Assembly (NCBI GenBank): GCA_020050695.1
Contig: JAGVKI010000295.1
Span: 1 to 12,395 of the forward strand
Direction of reading: 5' to 3'
DNA: 12,395 nt
DNA from: Alphaproteobacteria bacterium
GTDB taxonomy: Bacteria; Pseudomonadota; Alphaproteobacteria; Rickettsiales; SXRF01
Shown here: piece after piece, positions 1 through 7,371 of the stretch
Layout of the letters: each line of letters opens with the position of its first letter
Position numbering within the stretch: the first letter of the stretch is position 1
Notes under the pieces: generated by a model
Told to the model about the DNA's origin: nothing
Seen by the model: only the letters and a program-made list of their open reading frames with translations
The model's database searches: none
Translations under genes and position numbers: made by a program

Positions 1-497
1 CCATCAGCACCCACCAGTAACCTGCAACTAAGCTGAGATTTGTCTTTTAACGTGAGCGTCAAATGCGCGTCGCTACGCTCAATGCTGTCTACCATGTTGC
101 GTTCGAGCACAGTAAGGGTTGGCAGTTCTGCTATCGACTTTTGCAACGCATGGCGGATATAGCGGTTCTCTACAATATAGCCAAACGGTTCGCTGCCAAC
201 TTCATGATGGTCATAATGCAGGAATACGGGTGCATAGCTGTCTGACACGCGAATGTCATGAATGGGCTGCGCATGCTCAGCCATGGCCTGCCATGCACCA
301 ATACCGCTTAATATATGTTTTGAACCCAGTGCAATGGCGCTCACGCGTCCGTCGAATGTGGCTTCCAGTTGTGCGGGCATCGTGCCGCGTTCAAACATCA
401 CGGTGCGAAGGCCAGCGCGTGCCAGCGCTACTGCCAGCGTCATGCCGACCATGCCACCGCCTTGTATGGCTACATCATATGTCTGAATTGTTGTCAT
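1..497 (-). CDS. UbiH/UbiF/COQ6-family FAD-dependent monooxygenase (3' part beyond window)
   Basis: N-terminal 165 residues of a flavoprotein hydroxylase of the UbiH/UbiF/VisC/COQ6 group, which hydroxylates the ring of ubiquinone precursors using FAD and NAD(P)H. I read it by translating the minus strand from the ATG at 497; the frame stays open to the window edge. Residues 8-36 form the FAD-binding Rossmann start, with the GGGMVG dinucleotide motif near 13-18 and an acidic residue (E36) closing the second strand. DGRVSAIALGS (49-59) is the family motif after the first helix. FGYIVENRYIR (105-115) matches the segment preceding the substrate domain, and LLVGADG near 160 is the typical GAD motif start. 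No good ribosome-binding site precedes the ATG. Which ring position it hydroxylates cannot be told from this fragment. Confidence 0.9.
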   Translation of the reverse strand, partial: MTTIQTYDVAIQGGGMVGMTLAVALARAGLRTVMFERGTMPAQLEATFDGRVSAIALGSKHILSGIGAWQAMAEHAQPIHDIRVSDSYAPVFLHYDHHEVGSEPFGYIVENRYIRHALQKSIAELPTLTVLERNMVDSIERSDAHLTLTLKDKSQLSCRLLVGAD

Positions 498-544
498 TGG
501 ACTACTATAGGAACTGCGATGGGATTTTCGAGTGATTTATGTGA

Positions 545-572
545 TTAAAATTTGAGCAGCGTTATTTAGAAT
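545..572 (+). promoter_or_regulatory. possible rightward promoter in the ubiH-type gene upstream region
   Basis: TTAAAA (545-550), a 16-bp spacer, then TAGAAT (567-572), which matches five of six bases of the sigma70 -10 consensus. Transcription would start near 579. It is listed because a plus-strand terminator lies downstream at 722-753 with no annotated plus-strand gene between them. The -35 match is weak and the region is AT-rich, so this could be chance. Confidence 0.25.
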
Positions 573-721
573 GCACAAAAAATAATCATACGAAAGGGGT
601 AAAAAACCTCTGGAATACGCTGATTTGCTTGATAAAAGGCTTTGGCATGCTTCTTGTTATATATATGGCGTTTCGGCGTAACTGATTATTTTTACGTCTT
701 TGTAAACGTCCTGCGACTTTT

Positions 722-753
722 GGGCTGGGTTTTTAAACCCGGCCCCTTTTTTT
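722..753 (+). terminator. rho-independent terminator oriented rightward
   Basis: GGGCTGGGTT (722-731) pairs with AACCCGGCCC (736-745), including one G-U wobble, across a four-base loop. Seven T follow at 747-753. The T tract is only on the plus strand; read leftward the hairpin is followed by AAAAG. It lies three bases beyond the stop of the minus-strand gene at 756-1355, so it may also weakly end that transcript. Its clear orientation nevertheless opposes both flanking genes. Confidence 0.75.
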
Positions 754-755
754 AT

Positions 756-1355
756 CTAGTGCTGCCGGTGCGTGATTTCGCTTATGCCAAGATCGTAGCA
801 TACGCTTGAGAGTGCTTTTTGCACATCTGCAAGGTATCCGCCAAATTGCCTGGAACTGGAATAGCTGTCGCGTTCGTCTTGGGCGGTATATTCGTTCTGC
901 GTCAATTTACGCACACGATATTCCCAGTACTCATCGCCATCAGGAGACAGTAATTCTTCGGGCATAGCGCTAATGCGTCCCGGCCTGTTAGCCTCCACGA
1001 TGATCAATGTCTGGCGTATCAGGGAATCTATCGTAACTTTGCCCATGCTTAGCGCGTGTTTATCCTGGAAAGTGAGAGCGTCAGGCCCCTGTTTGGCAAG
1101 TATGTTAAGTGCGCAGCGCAGTGATTTCATCTCAGTAACAATAGACGTGCTACCATACTGGCTTAGAAGTTGGATTTGCCCACCATTATCCTGATGGCTC
1201 TGTGCAATGCTGATGGAGATACGTAATGCATCATCCAGACCGCCATAGTTATCCCACCCGCGGGAGGGGGATTTAAATAGCAAACGACCGGCAAGTTCCT
1301 TCGCTGCTACCGGTCTATGAACTAAGGCTTTACCATCGTATGTACCATCTAGCAT
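756..1355 (-). CDS. hypothetical protein, family not recognised
   Basis: I do not recognise this 199-residue protein. It has no membrane segment, signal peptide or obvious catalytic motif. The N-terminal half has a mixed, probably helical composition. Residues about 130-175 are rich in charged and aromatic residues, including a DEYWEYRVRKL stretch, and the last 30 residues contain two cysteines-to-tyrosine-type spaced aromatics without a metal-binding pattern. I chose the ATG at 1355 because the Shine-Dalgarno-like AGGAAGG (1365-1371 on the complement) lies nine bases upstream. An in-frame GTG at 1361 would leave only three bases of spacing. It is divergent from xthA, with a roughly 140-bp shared upstream region, and its stop almost touches the hairpin at 722-753. 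The long open frame, good ribosome-binding site and compact context make a real gene likely. Confidence 0.7.
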   Translation of the reverse strand: MLDGTYDGKALVHRPVAAKELAGRLLFKSPSRGWDNYGGLDDALRISISIAQSHQDNGGQIQLLSQYGSTSIVTEMKSLRCALNILAKQGPDALTFQDKHALSMGKVTIDSLIRQTLIIVEANRPGRISAMPEELLSPDGDEYWEYRVRKLTQNEYTAQDERDSYSSSRQFGGYLADVQKALSSVCYDLGISEITHRQH

Positions 1356-1496
1356 ACGCACTGCCCTTCCTGCACTAGGCGTTAAAGGCAGTATAGCGTT
1401 AGTTTATTGCAAATTTATGAATGGATAGCGGAAATTCCATATGCCAATCACTGTTTTTGGCGCTATATAACGTATAAATAGCCCCAGAAAGTGCCT

Positions 1497-2297
1497 ATGA
1501 CCCTGAAAATTGTTACCTGGAACGTTAATTCCGTCCGCATTCGCACCGGCCTGCTCAAGCGCCTGGCTGATGAATCCAATCCCGATATTATCTGCCTGCA
1601 GGAGACCAAGGTGGAGGATATTTCTTTCCCGCTGGAGGCGCTTCGTGCGCTCGGCTATCCGCATATTCTTTTCAGCGGCCAGAAAAGCTATAACGGCGTT
1701 GCCATTCTCTCCAAGGTGCCTTTGGAGCCTCTGGGCTGTATGGAAATGGCAGGCAGTATGGATAAACGCCATATCGGCGCGCGCCTTCCTGGCGGCGCGG
1801 AACTGCATAACTTCTATGTACCGGCAGGCGGCGACATACCTGATCCGGTAGCGAACCCGGCTTATGGATTTAAGCTGCGCTTTGTTGAACAAATGACCGA
1901 CTGGTCGAAGCAGTATGAAAAAGATAAACGCGGCAAAACTATCATTGTGGGTGATTTCAACATTGCTCCCCTGCCCGACGATGTCTGGTCGCATAAACAG
2001 CTTCTGGGCGTGGTAAGCCATACCCCTGCGGAAGTAGAGCGCCTGGATGCGCTTAAGGACGCGCGCAATTGGTGCGATACGGCTCGCCATTTCGTGGAAC
2101 CCACGCAAAAGCTGTATAGCTGGTGGAGTTACCGTAACCGTGACTGGCGTAAATCAGACCGTGGCCGCAGGCTTGACCATATATGGGTAACGCCGGACTT
2201 GAAACCTGCCCTCAAAGGCAGCCAGACACTTAAAGACGTGCGCGACTGGGAAGGTCCTTCTGACCATGTACCTGTTATGCTCACTATTTCCTTGTAA
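1497..2297 (+). CDS. xthA: exodeoxyribonuclease III (AP endonuclease)
   Basis: Exonuclease III, a Mg-dependent enzyme of base-excision repair that cuts abasic sites and has 3'-5' exonuclease and 3'-phosphatase activity. The 266-residue product is close to the 268 of the E. coli enzyme and covers the whole endonuclease/exonuclease/phosphatase fold. Visible landmarks are TWNVNSVR (8-14), LQETK with catalytic Glu36, GVAILSK (67-73), Tyr108, GDFNIAP with Asp153 and Asn155, the RRLDHIW segment with Asp227, and the terminal SDHVPV with Asp256-His257. These correspond one for one to the E. coli active site. I chose the ATG at 1497; an in-frame GTG at 1491 would add two residues. The ribosome-binding site is weak (AGAAAG). 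It ends nine bases before hisI on the same strand, so the two are probably co-transcribed. Confidence 0.97.
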   Translation: MTLKIVTWNVNSVRIRTGLLKRLADESNPDIICLQETKVEDISFPLEALRALGYPHILFSGQKSYNGVAILSKVPLEPLGCMEMAGSMDKRHIGARLPGGAELHNFYVPAGGDIPDPVANPAYGFKLRFVEQMTDWSKQYEKDKRGKTIIVGDFNIAPLPDDVWSHKQLLGVVSHTPAEVERLDALKDARNWCDTARHFVEPTQKLYSWWSYRNRDWRKSDRGRRLDHIWVTPDLKPALKGSQTLKDVRDWEGPSDHVPVMLTISL

Positions 2298-2306
2298 GGA
2301 TATAAA

Positions 2307-2648
2307 ATGACCACATCGCAGCAGATTGCCGATACACTAAGCAAAATTACTTTCAACAGTGATGGCCTTGTGCCGGTTGTTGCCCAGGATGCCATCAGCA
2401 GCGAAGTGCTTATGATGGCGTGGATGAACCGTGAAGCTGTAGAAGAGACGCTGACCACCGGCAGGGTATGCTACTGGTCACGCTCGCGTCAGTCGTTGTG
2501 GCGCAAGGGCGATACGTCAGGCCATACGCAGGCGCTCACAGAGTTTTATGTGGATTGCGATGGGGATACGCTGCTCATAAAGGTAAACCAGGTCGGGGCG
2601 GCATGCCACACTGGCGAGCGCACCTGCTTTTTTACCAAAATTCTTTAA
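2307..2648 (+). CDS. hisI: phosphoribosyl-AMP cyclohydrolase, stand-alone
   Basis: Catalyses the third step of histidine biosynthesis, opening the adenine ring of phosphoribosyl-AMP in the cytoplasm. The 113 residues contain only the cyclohydrolase domain; the pyrophosphohydrolase (HisE) domain fused to it in enterobacteria is absent, as usual in alphaproteobacteria. Key residues are visible: MMAWMN (36-41), [17 protein letters not shown] (57-73), the Mg-binding Asp83, Asp85 and Asp87 in DCDGD, and the Zn ligands Cys84, Cys100 and Cys107 (the latter two in CHTGERTC). The start is supported by AAGGAT upstream of the ATG. It follows xthA by nine bases. Its TAA overlaps the stop codon of the convergent asmA-like gene by four bases, leaving no room for a terminator. 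Confidence 0.97.
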   Translation: MTTSQQIADTLSKITFNSDGLVPVVAQDAISSEVLMMAWMNREAVEETLTTGRVCYWSRSRQSLWRKGDTSGHTQALTEFYVDCDGDTLLIKVNQVGAACHTGERTCFFTKIL

Positions 2649-4654
2649 TTGCGTTTCGCTTTCTGCGTAGCGTCCTTAGGGGCGGCCCCTGCTGCCTTCT
2701 TCTCATTATTTGAAGATGGGTTTTTAATAGGCAATTGCAGATTAGGAATAAAATCAGGCGCGGCCAGCGGCCCCTTTACCCGGATAGGGTAATTGACCAT
2801 ATTTCCTGCACCCGCTGAACTATTCAGCTTAATAACTTTTTGTGGGGTGAGCAGGTAATCGATGTTGTAATTAGCAAAATCAATTTTCCCGTTTCCGCTG
2901 AATTTCAGGAAGCGTGAGTCAGCTAGCATGTCGCTATTTACAAGCACGCCATCTTTAATGATGAAATTAGCATTAAGCGTATCAAACTCCGTTGAATGCT
3001 TGGATGTACCACCTACTTTGAATGCCTGCGGTATGTTCCTGAACATAGTGGACAAGTCGGCACCTTTTATGCGCCCCCCCTTGGTATTAAGAATGCCGTT
3101 ACCATCAACAGACGATACGAGTTGATGCAGCGTGTCGCCTTCTGCCTTCAGGTTAAGCAGCAGGTTGCTTCTGCCATGAAGACCGCGAATTCCTAACCAG
3201 TATGTCATTATAGAGTCAAGGTTCGTATTGCTCAGGTTCGTGACACTGCTCCACTTATAAGGCACCTGGCTATAATCAAGGCCGATGCTTACAGTGCCTT
3301 TGCCGGAATACATTTCCATATCGGTAATATTGAATTCTGCAGCTTTATCTTTTGTAATAAGCTGCACTGTGCCCCTGCCGAATTTTATATCATTGAGGGA
3401 AAGCTGTTTTGTCCGCAGGGTAATGTTGGATTCAATTAATCCAAGTGCATCCAGCTTAAAGGGCTTTGCAGACCAGATTGAATGCCCTTTTTCAGCATCC
3501 TGCAGATCACTCAGGGGGGATGCCAGCATATTCGCGGGGCGAGGTGCTGGAAAGAGTGATGTAAAATCTGCCTGTTTCAGTTCAAGATCCATGACCAGAG
3601 ATGGAATCTGCGAACTATATCTAAATTTTGTATTGCTTCGCCCCTTCAGTTTATCGAGCTGGAAGTTACCGATAAAATTACAATAGCTACGCGTACATTC
3701 CATACTTTCTGCATTAAACGAGAACTCTAGTGGCGATACTATCGAATCAAATGGCGCGTACTCGCTAAGCCATGGCAGAATGTTACGCAAGGAGGTAGCT
3801 ACAAGGTTAGCGCGTCCGGTGTATGTATCGCGCTCAATGCTTCCGGTAAGACCCAGGCTATAGGTTCTGCTGGCATAACTGATTTTAATGGAACTACGTT
3901 CCCTGCTTTCAAAGGCACGCTTATTACTCGCGCTCATGTACCAGTCTATCGCATCATGGTTCCAAAATCCTGAACCCTTCAGGTTAACACCTTCGTCGCC
4001 CTGATTGACTATGATAGTGTTGTTGATTGCTGTGAAGCTATATTGCTGCGGACTGGCTTCATCCATATAGTTGATGGCACTATCGGTAAGCACAAGTTCC
4101 GGCGGTAATACGCCAAAAGGAATAGATTTAATAAGGTACATCACCTGTTCGAAATTGTTATAGGTGGTATCTTTATTTTCCTTTTGCCATTTTTTCAGGC
4201 CGGCTTGCTGGTCTTTAAACAGCCAGTTCGGCCCGCCCTGATTGTTTATGTATAAATTGAAGTTTGCATCGACCAGTTGCACATACTGGGCCTCAATTTG
4301 GGCTTGCAGCAATTTTGACAGCGAAAAATCAACATGCATTTCTTTGATTTTCGCCAGTGGCACTATGCCGGAATAAGCTGGCGGATTGGAAATCGTTATA
4401 TTGCTAGCATCTACACCCGGCCATGGGAATACTCGCGCTTTTATATCACCGGCAATGGTTACCTGGCGTCCCAGGCGTTCCTGGGCAGCTACTTTTATCT
4501 GCTGCTTTAAATAACTATGCGAATAAAAATGCGGCAACAACAAGCCTGCAATAATAAGAGCAACGAATGCTATTGCAGCGTATCTAAAGTATTTTTTACC
4601 GCGAGGTGATATAAGAAAAAGATAAACGCGCTTTAGTAGTAATTCTATTTCCAT
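2645..4654 (-). CDS. AsmA family protein (inner-membrane-anchored, periplasmic)
   Basis: A 669-residue member of the AsmA family, relatives of the bridge-like lipid-transfer proteins that affect outer-membrane assembly and envelope lipid homeostasis. One transmembrane helix lies at about residues 24-41 after a basic cytoplasmic stretch, and the rest should be periplasmic. The AsmA N-terminal hallmark follows: a RQVTIAGDI segment (63-71), PWPG (77-80), then NITISNPP. The C-terminal AsmA domain is recognisable around residues 500-640 by [44 protein letters not shown] and [14 protein letters not shown]. Two cysteines six residues apart near 350 could form a disulfide. The tail is Lys/Ala-rich. 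The frame extends 33 codons further upstream, but the ATG at 4654 has a good AAGGGAAAG site and starts 10 bp inside the end of aroC, which suggests translational coupling. Confidence 0.9.
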   Translation of the reverse strand: MEIELLLKRVYLFLISPRGKKYFRYAAIAFVALIIAGLLLPHFYSHSYLKQQIKVAAQERLGRQVTIAGDIKARVFPWPGVDASNITISNPPAYSGIVPLAKIKEMHVDFSLSKLLQAQIEAQYVQLVDANFNLYINNQGGPNWLFKDQQAGLKKWQKENKDTTYNNFEQVMYLIKSIPFGVLPPELVLTDSAINYMDEASPQQYSFTAINNTIIVNQGDEGVNLKGSGFWNHDAIDWYMSASNKRAFESRERSSIKISYASRTYSLGLTGSIERDTYTGRANLVATSLRNILPWLSEYAPFDSIVSPLEFSFNAESMECTRSYCNFIGNFQLDKLKGRSNTKFRYSSQIPSLVMDLELKQADFTSLFPAPRPANMLASPLSDLQDAEKGHSIWSAKPFKLDALGLIESNITLRTKQLSLNDIKFGRGTVQLITKDKAAEFNITDMEMYSGKGTVSIGLDYSQVPYKWSSVTNLSNTNLDSIMTYWLGIRGLHGRSNLLLNLKAEGDTLHQLVSSVDGNGILNTKGGRIKGADLSTMFRNIPQAFKVGGTSKHSTEFDTLNANFIIKDGVLVNSDMLADSRFLKFSGNGKIDFANYNIDYLLTPQKVIKLNSSAGAGNMVNYPIRVKGPLAAPDFIPNLQLPIKNPSSNNEKKAAGAAPKDATQKAKRN

Positions 4655-5730
4655 GAGTCTTTCCCTTGCTGGCCACGATGGATCAGATAATGGTCTGCAA
4701 GTACGCAAGCTAGCATAGCTTCGCCAACTGGTACAGCGCGGATTCCTACGCAAGGATCGTGCCGTCCTTTAGTGACGATGGTAGTATTCTTTCCATCTTT
4801 GGTAACGGTCTCTACCGGAGTGAGGATGGAACTGGTCGGTTTCACTGCGAAGCGTGTAACGATCGGCTGGCCAGTGGAGATGCCACCAAGGATACCACCT
4901 GCGTGATTAGATAAAAATTCCACGCTGCCTTTTTTCATGCGCATACGGTCGGCATTTTCTTCGCCGTGCAGTGCGGCAGCCGCAAAGCCATCGCCGATTT
5001 CTACGCCTTTGACGGCATTGATGCTCATCATGGCGGTTGCAATATCGGCATCGAGTTTTTTGTATAGGGGGGCGCCCCAGCCTACCGGCACACCTTCAGC
5101 AACCACTTCAATGACTGCGCCAACGGACGAACCGTTCTTGCGAATTGCATCGAGTTTTTTTGCCCAACGTGCAGCCGCTTTAGCATCGGGACACCAGAAC
5201 GGATTATTGTCGATCTCTTTCCAGTTCCAGTTTTTACGGTCGATAGCATCGTCGCCCATTTGCACCATGGCGCCGCGAATGGTGATTTTCTTGCCAAGAA
5301 TTTTGCGGGCAATGCCGCCAGCAGCTACGCGCATAGCGGTTTCGCGTGCGGAAGAACGCCCGCCGCCGCGATAATCACGGATTCCATATTTTTCAAAATA
5401 TACGTAATCGGCATGGCCTGGACGGAATTTCTCTGCGATCTCCGAATAGTCTTTCGACTTCTGGTCTTCGTTGACAATCATCAGGCTGATGGGGGTGCCG
5501 GTGGTTTTGCCTTCGAATACACCGGAGAGAATTTTGACCGTATCGCTTTCCTTGCGCTGCGTTGTATAGCGTGACTGCGCAGGCTTGCGTTTATTGAGAA
5601 AGCCCTGCAGATCATTTTCACTAAGGGAAATAAGCGAAGGAACGCCGTCTACCACGCATCCGATGGCTTCACCGTGGCTTTCGCCCCATGTCGTAAAGCG
5701 GAACATGTGGCCAAAGCTGTTAAAGCTCAT
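4645..5730 (-). CDS. aroC: chorismate synthase
   Basis: Last enzyme of the shikimate pathway, converting 5-enolpyruvylshikimate-3-phosphate to chorismate with reduced FMN as cofactor. The 361-residue length is typical. Signatures are GESHG (16-20, with His19), SRYTTQR (53-59), FRPGHADY with His106 (102-109), [11 protein letters not shown] (121-131), [15 protein letters not shown], and the C-terminal [18 protein letters not shown]. All expected FMN and substrate-binding segments are present. Its ATG overlaps the fabI stop (ATGA, 5727-5730), and its TAG stop lies 10 bp inside the asmA-like gene, so it sits mid-operon. No separate promoter is evident. Confidence 0.98.
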   Translation of the reverse strand: MSFNSFGHMFRFTTWGESHGEAIGCVVDGVPSLISLSENDLQGFLNKRKPAQSRYTTQRKESDTVKILSGVFEGKTTGTPISLMIVNEDQKSKDYSEIAEKFRPGHADYVYFEKYGIRDYRGGGRSSARETAMRVAAGGIARKILGKKITIRGAMVQMGDDAIDRKNWNWKEIDNNPFWCPDAKAAARWAKKLDAIRKNGSSVGAVIEVVAEGVPVGWGAPLYKKLDADIATAMMSINAVKGVEIGDGFAAAALHGEENADRMRMKKGSVEFLSNHAGGILGGISTGQPIVTRFAVKPTSSILTPVETVTKDGKNTTIVTKGRHDPCVGIRAVPVGEAMLACVLADHYLIHRGQQGKDSWK

Positions 5731-6563
5731 ACGGTCGCAATATCGGGTGCATCCACCCTTTTCATACCGACCACATGATAGCCGGAATCGACATGCATGA
5801 TTTCACCCGTCGTGCCCTGCCCTAATTCAGACAGCAGGTACAGGCCAGCGCCGCCTACATCTTCAATCGTAGTATTGCGGCCAAGCGGTGAGTTATATTC
5901 ATTCCATTTAAGGATATAGCGGAAGTCGCCAATGCCCGACGCTGCAAGCGTTTTAACAGGGCCAGCAGAAATAGCGTTCACGCGGATATTGTCAGGGCCC
6001 AGATCAGCGGCCAGGTAGCGCACGCTTGCTTCCAGTGCGGCTTTAGCAACACCCATAACATTATAATGAGGCACCACACGCTCTGCTCCTAGATAGCTAA
6101 GGGTCAGCAGGCTGCCACCGTTTGGCATCATGGCGCTTGCGCGCTGGCAGAGAGTGGTGAAAGAGAAGCAGGAGATGTTCATCGACAGCAGGAAGTTGTC
6201 GAGGCTGGTATCTACATATTTGCCTTTAAGTTCATTCTTGTCGGAATAGGCAATGGCATGAACCAGAAAGTCCATGCTGCCCCATTCCTTTTTCAGCGTG
6301 GAAAATACGCTGTCCATGCTGGCTGCGTCAGTGACATCGCAAGGCAATATAAGCTTGGAGCCGACTGATTCAGCCAGTGGACGGACGCGTTTTTCAAGCG
6401 CCTCGCCCTGATAGGTGAAAGCAATCTCTGCACCTTGTGCAGAAAGATATTTGGCAATGCCCCAGGCGAGTGACTTGTCATTAGCCACGCCCATAATGAG
6501 GCCACGCTTGCCAGCCATCAACGAGCCCTTAGGCGCGCCGATCTCTTTTACTTCTTCATTCAT
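5727..6563 (-). CDS. fabI: enoyl-[acyl-carrier-protein] reductase, FabI type
   Basis: NAD(P)H-dependent reductase that completes each cycle of type II fatty-acid elongation by reducing trans-2-enoyl-ACP; FabI is the classic triclosan/isoniazid-type target. The short-chain-dehydrogenase fold begins at about residue 16 with [14 protein letters not shown], the FabI-specific cofactor loop, followed by SLAWGIAK. Tyr157, Tyr167 and Lys174 in [19 protein letters not shown] reproduce the FabI Tyr-Tyr-Lys spacing (10 and 7 residues). [14 protein letters not shown] and the C-terminal [11 protein letters not shown] are also standard. The start is uncertain. The ATG at 6563 gives 278 residues but lacks a clear Shine-Dalgarno. 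An internal ATG at 6518 has AAGGG seven bases upstream and gives 263 residues, near the E. coli length. It lies 18 bp after the lipoprotein gene and overlaps aroC by 4 bp. Confidence 0.96.
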   Translation of the reverse strand: MNEEVKEIGAPKGSLMAGKRGLIMGVANDKSLAWGIAKYLSAQGAEIAFTYQGEALEKRVRPLAESVGSKLILPCDVTDAASMDSVFSTLKKEWGSMDFLVHAIAYSDKNELKGKYVDTSLDNFLLSMNISCFSFTTLCQRASAMMPNGGSLLTLSYLGAERVVPHYNVMGVAKAALEASVRYLAADLGPDNIRVNAISAGPVKTLAASGIGDFRYILKWNEYNSPLGRNTTIEDVGGAGLYLLSELGQGTTGEIMHVDSGYHVVGMKRVDAPDIATV

Positions 6564-6581
6564 CAGGTAAGCGCAATCAAC

Positions 6582-7088
6582 TTATTGAACGATTTTCCAG
6601 CTACCATCCGGCTGACGGCAAGCCTTGCCGTAACCTTCTTCACGCTGGCCACCCACATTGATGGACTGCGTGTATTCGCGGCAGTACTGGCCGTTCGCGT
6701 TCTGGTAGTAATTAGATGGGGTAATGGTGCCCGAGTTGCCGCTCTGCGGATTCTGCCATGGCAGGCTCTGGCCTGGCTGTGCAGTTTCAAGTGCCTGCTG
6801 GGAAGCCTGGTGATAAGCAGCGCGGTCAGCGTTATCGAGCGACTGGCCGATGGAGTTACCAAGCAGACCGCCAAGCAGTGTGCCACCAATGATCGCAGCA
6901 GTGCGGCCTTTGCCACCACCGATGTTGCTACCGATGATACCGCCGCCGATAGCACCGCCTACCGTGCCGATATCCTGTTTGTTGATACCGCCGCCGCTCA
7001 TAACACCGCGGCCTGGAGGGCCGCCCTGTTGGCATGCTGTCAGCATCGAAACAGCTATAATAACTGCAAGAATTTTGGTGGTTTGCAT
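6582..7088 (-). CDS. glycine-zipper surface lipoprotein, rickettsial 17-kDa antigen-like
   Basis: A 168-residue outer-membrane-type lipoprotein. Residues 1-18 form a signal peptide with a hydrophobic core and the lipobox LTAC, giving Cys19 as the lipidated residue. Residues about 40-85 are a glycine-zipper membrane segment of repeated GxxxG/GGxxG units. The C-terminal half (from about 90) has the signature of the Rickettsia 17-kDa antigen family: an ALETAQPGQSLPWQNPQSG segment, then YCREYTQSINVGG and YGKACRQPDGSWKIV, including the paired cysteines. I chose the ATG at 7088 because AAGGAT lies upstream and the signal peptide starts there; the open frame continues upstream without coding character. 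It is probably the first gene of the unit with fabI, aroC and the asmA-like gene. Family members are envelope components and immunodominant in Rickettsia; their biochemical role is not established. Confidence 0.92.
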   Translation of the reverse strand: MQTTKILAVIIAVSMLTACQQGGPPGRGVMSGGGINKQDIGTVGGAIGGGIIGSNIGGGKGRTAAIIGGTLLGGLLGNSIGQSLDNADRAAYHQASQQALETAQPGQSLPWQNPQSGNSGTITPSNYYQNANGQYCREYTQSINVGGQREEGYGKACRQPDGSWKIVQ

Positions 7089-7116
7089 ATGGATTATCCT
7101 TAAGTTTTTTGTTAAG

Positions 7117-7137
7117 ACCGCCCCAGTTGGGGTACCG
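7117..7137 (-). promoter_or_regulatory. leader hairpin before the lipoprotein gene
   Basis: CCCC (7121-7124), a four-base loop and GGGG (7129-7132) can form a compact hairpin in the 5' leader of the lipoprotein mRNA, about 33 bases upstream of its ATG. It has no U tract in either direction, so it is not a terminator. It could stabilise the message, but four base pairs is little to go on. Confidence 0.25.
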
Positions 7138-7194
7138 AGGGGGAAATATTTTATGCCCCATCTATTCCACAAACTTACCCGATTGGCAACTACC

Positions 7195-7236
7195 AAGACA
7201 TGTCTTCCGGGTTAAAAATGCGTAATTTATGCATAA
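7195..7236. promoter_or_regulatory. two palindromes in the divergent lipoprotein/cobA region
   Basis: The 283 bp between the divergent starts at 7088 and 7372 contain no gene that I can support. They hold a perfect 12-bp palindrome AAGACATGTCTT (7195-7206) and, 20 bp on, a perfect 10-bp palindrome TTATGCATAA (7227-7236). These could be operators for either gene. A few 12-bp palindromes are expected by chance in a window this size, so the evidence is mainly location. Confidence 0.25.
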
Positions 7237-7371
7237 TTTACACCGGGTAGGGTGGCGGGTGTCTGCGTAACAGCTGGATAAATCTGGACACATGCATAGT
7301 TACGTATGATTTTTATTAATTACTCCTTTATGCTCTGCTAAAATCCCAGTCTTTGAACAGGTGTAAATATT

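Noticed and set aside
1430..1438. GGAAATTCC symmetry in the divergent region before xthA as an SOS (LexA) box
   Set aside because: It does not match the alphaproteobacterial GTTC-N7-GTTC or GAAC-N7-GTTC patterns and is short enough to be chance.
1404..2108. Long minus-strand open frame (about 234 codons) opposite xthA
   Set aside because: xthA on the other strand is certain and covers nearly all of it. The frame has no recognisable protein character and is a codon-bias shadow.
6563..6955. Second minus-strand frame of 130 codons inside the lipoprotein gene
   Set aside because: Overlaps the real gene in another frame, has a low-complexity Ala/Arg/Thr composition and no domain pattern.
6585..7103. 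Plus-strand open frames opposite the glycine-zipper lipoprotein
   Set aside because: They arise from the Gly/Ala-rich codons of the lipoprotein read in reverse. The lipoprotein has a lipobox, a Shine-Dalgarno site and family motifs.
7245..7259. G-quadruplex in the cobA upstream region
   Set aside because: One of the four G runs is only two bases long, so only a weak two-tier quadruplex is possible; not worth a separate feature.
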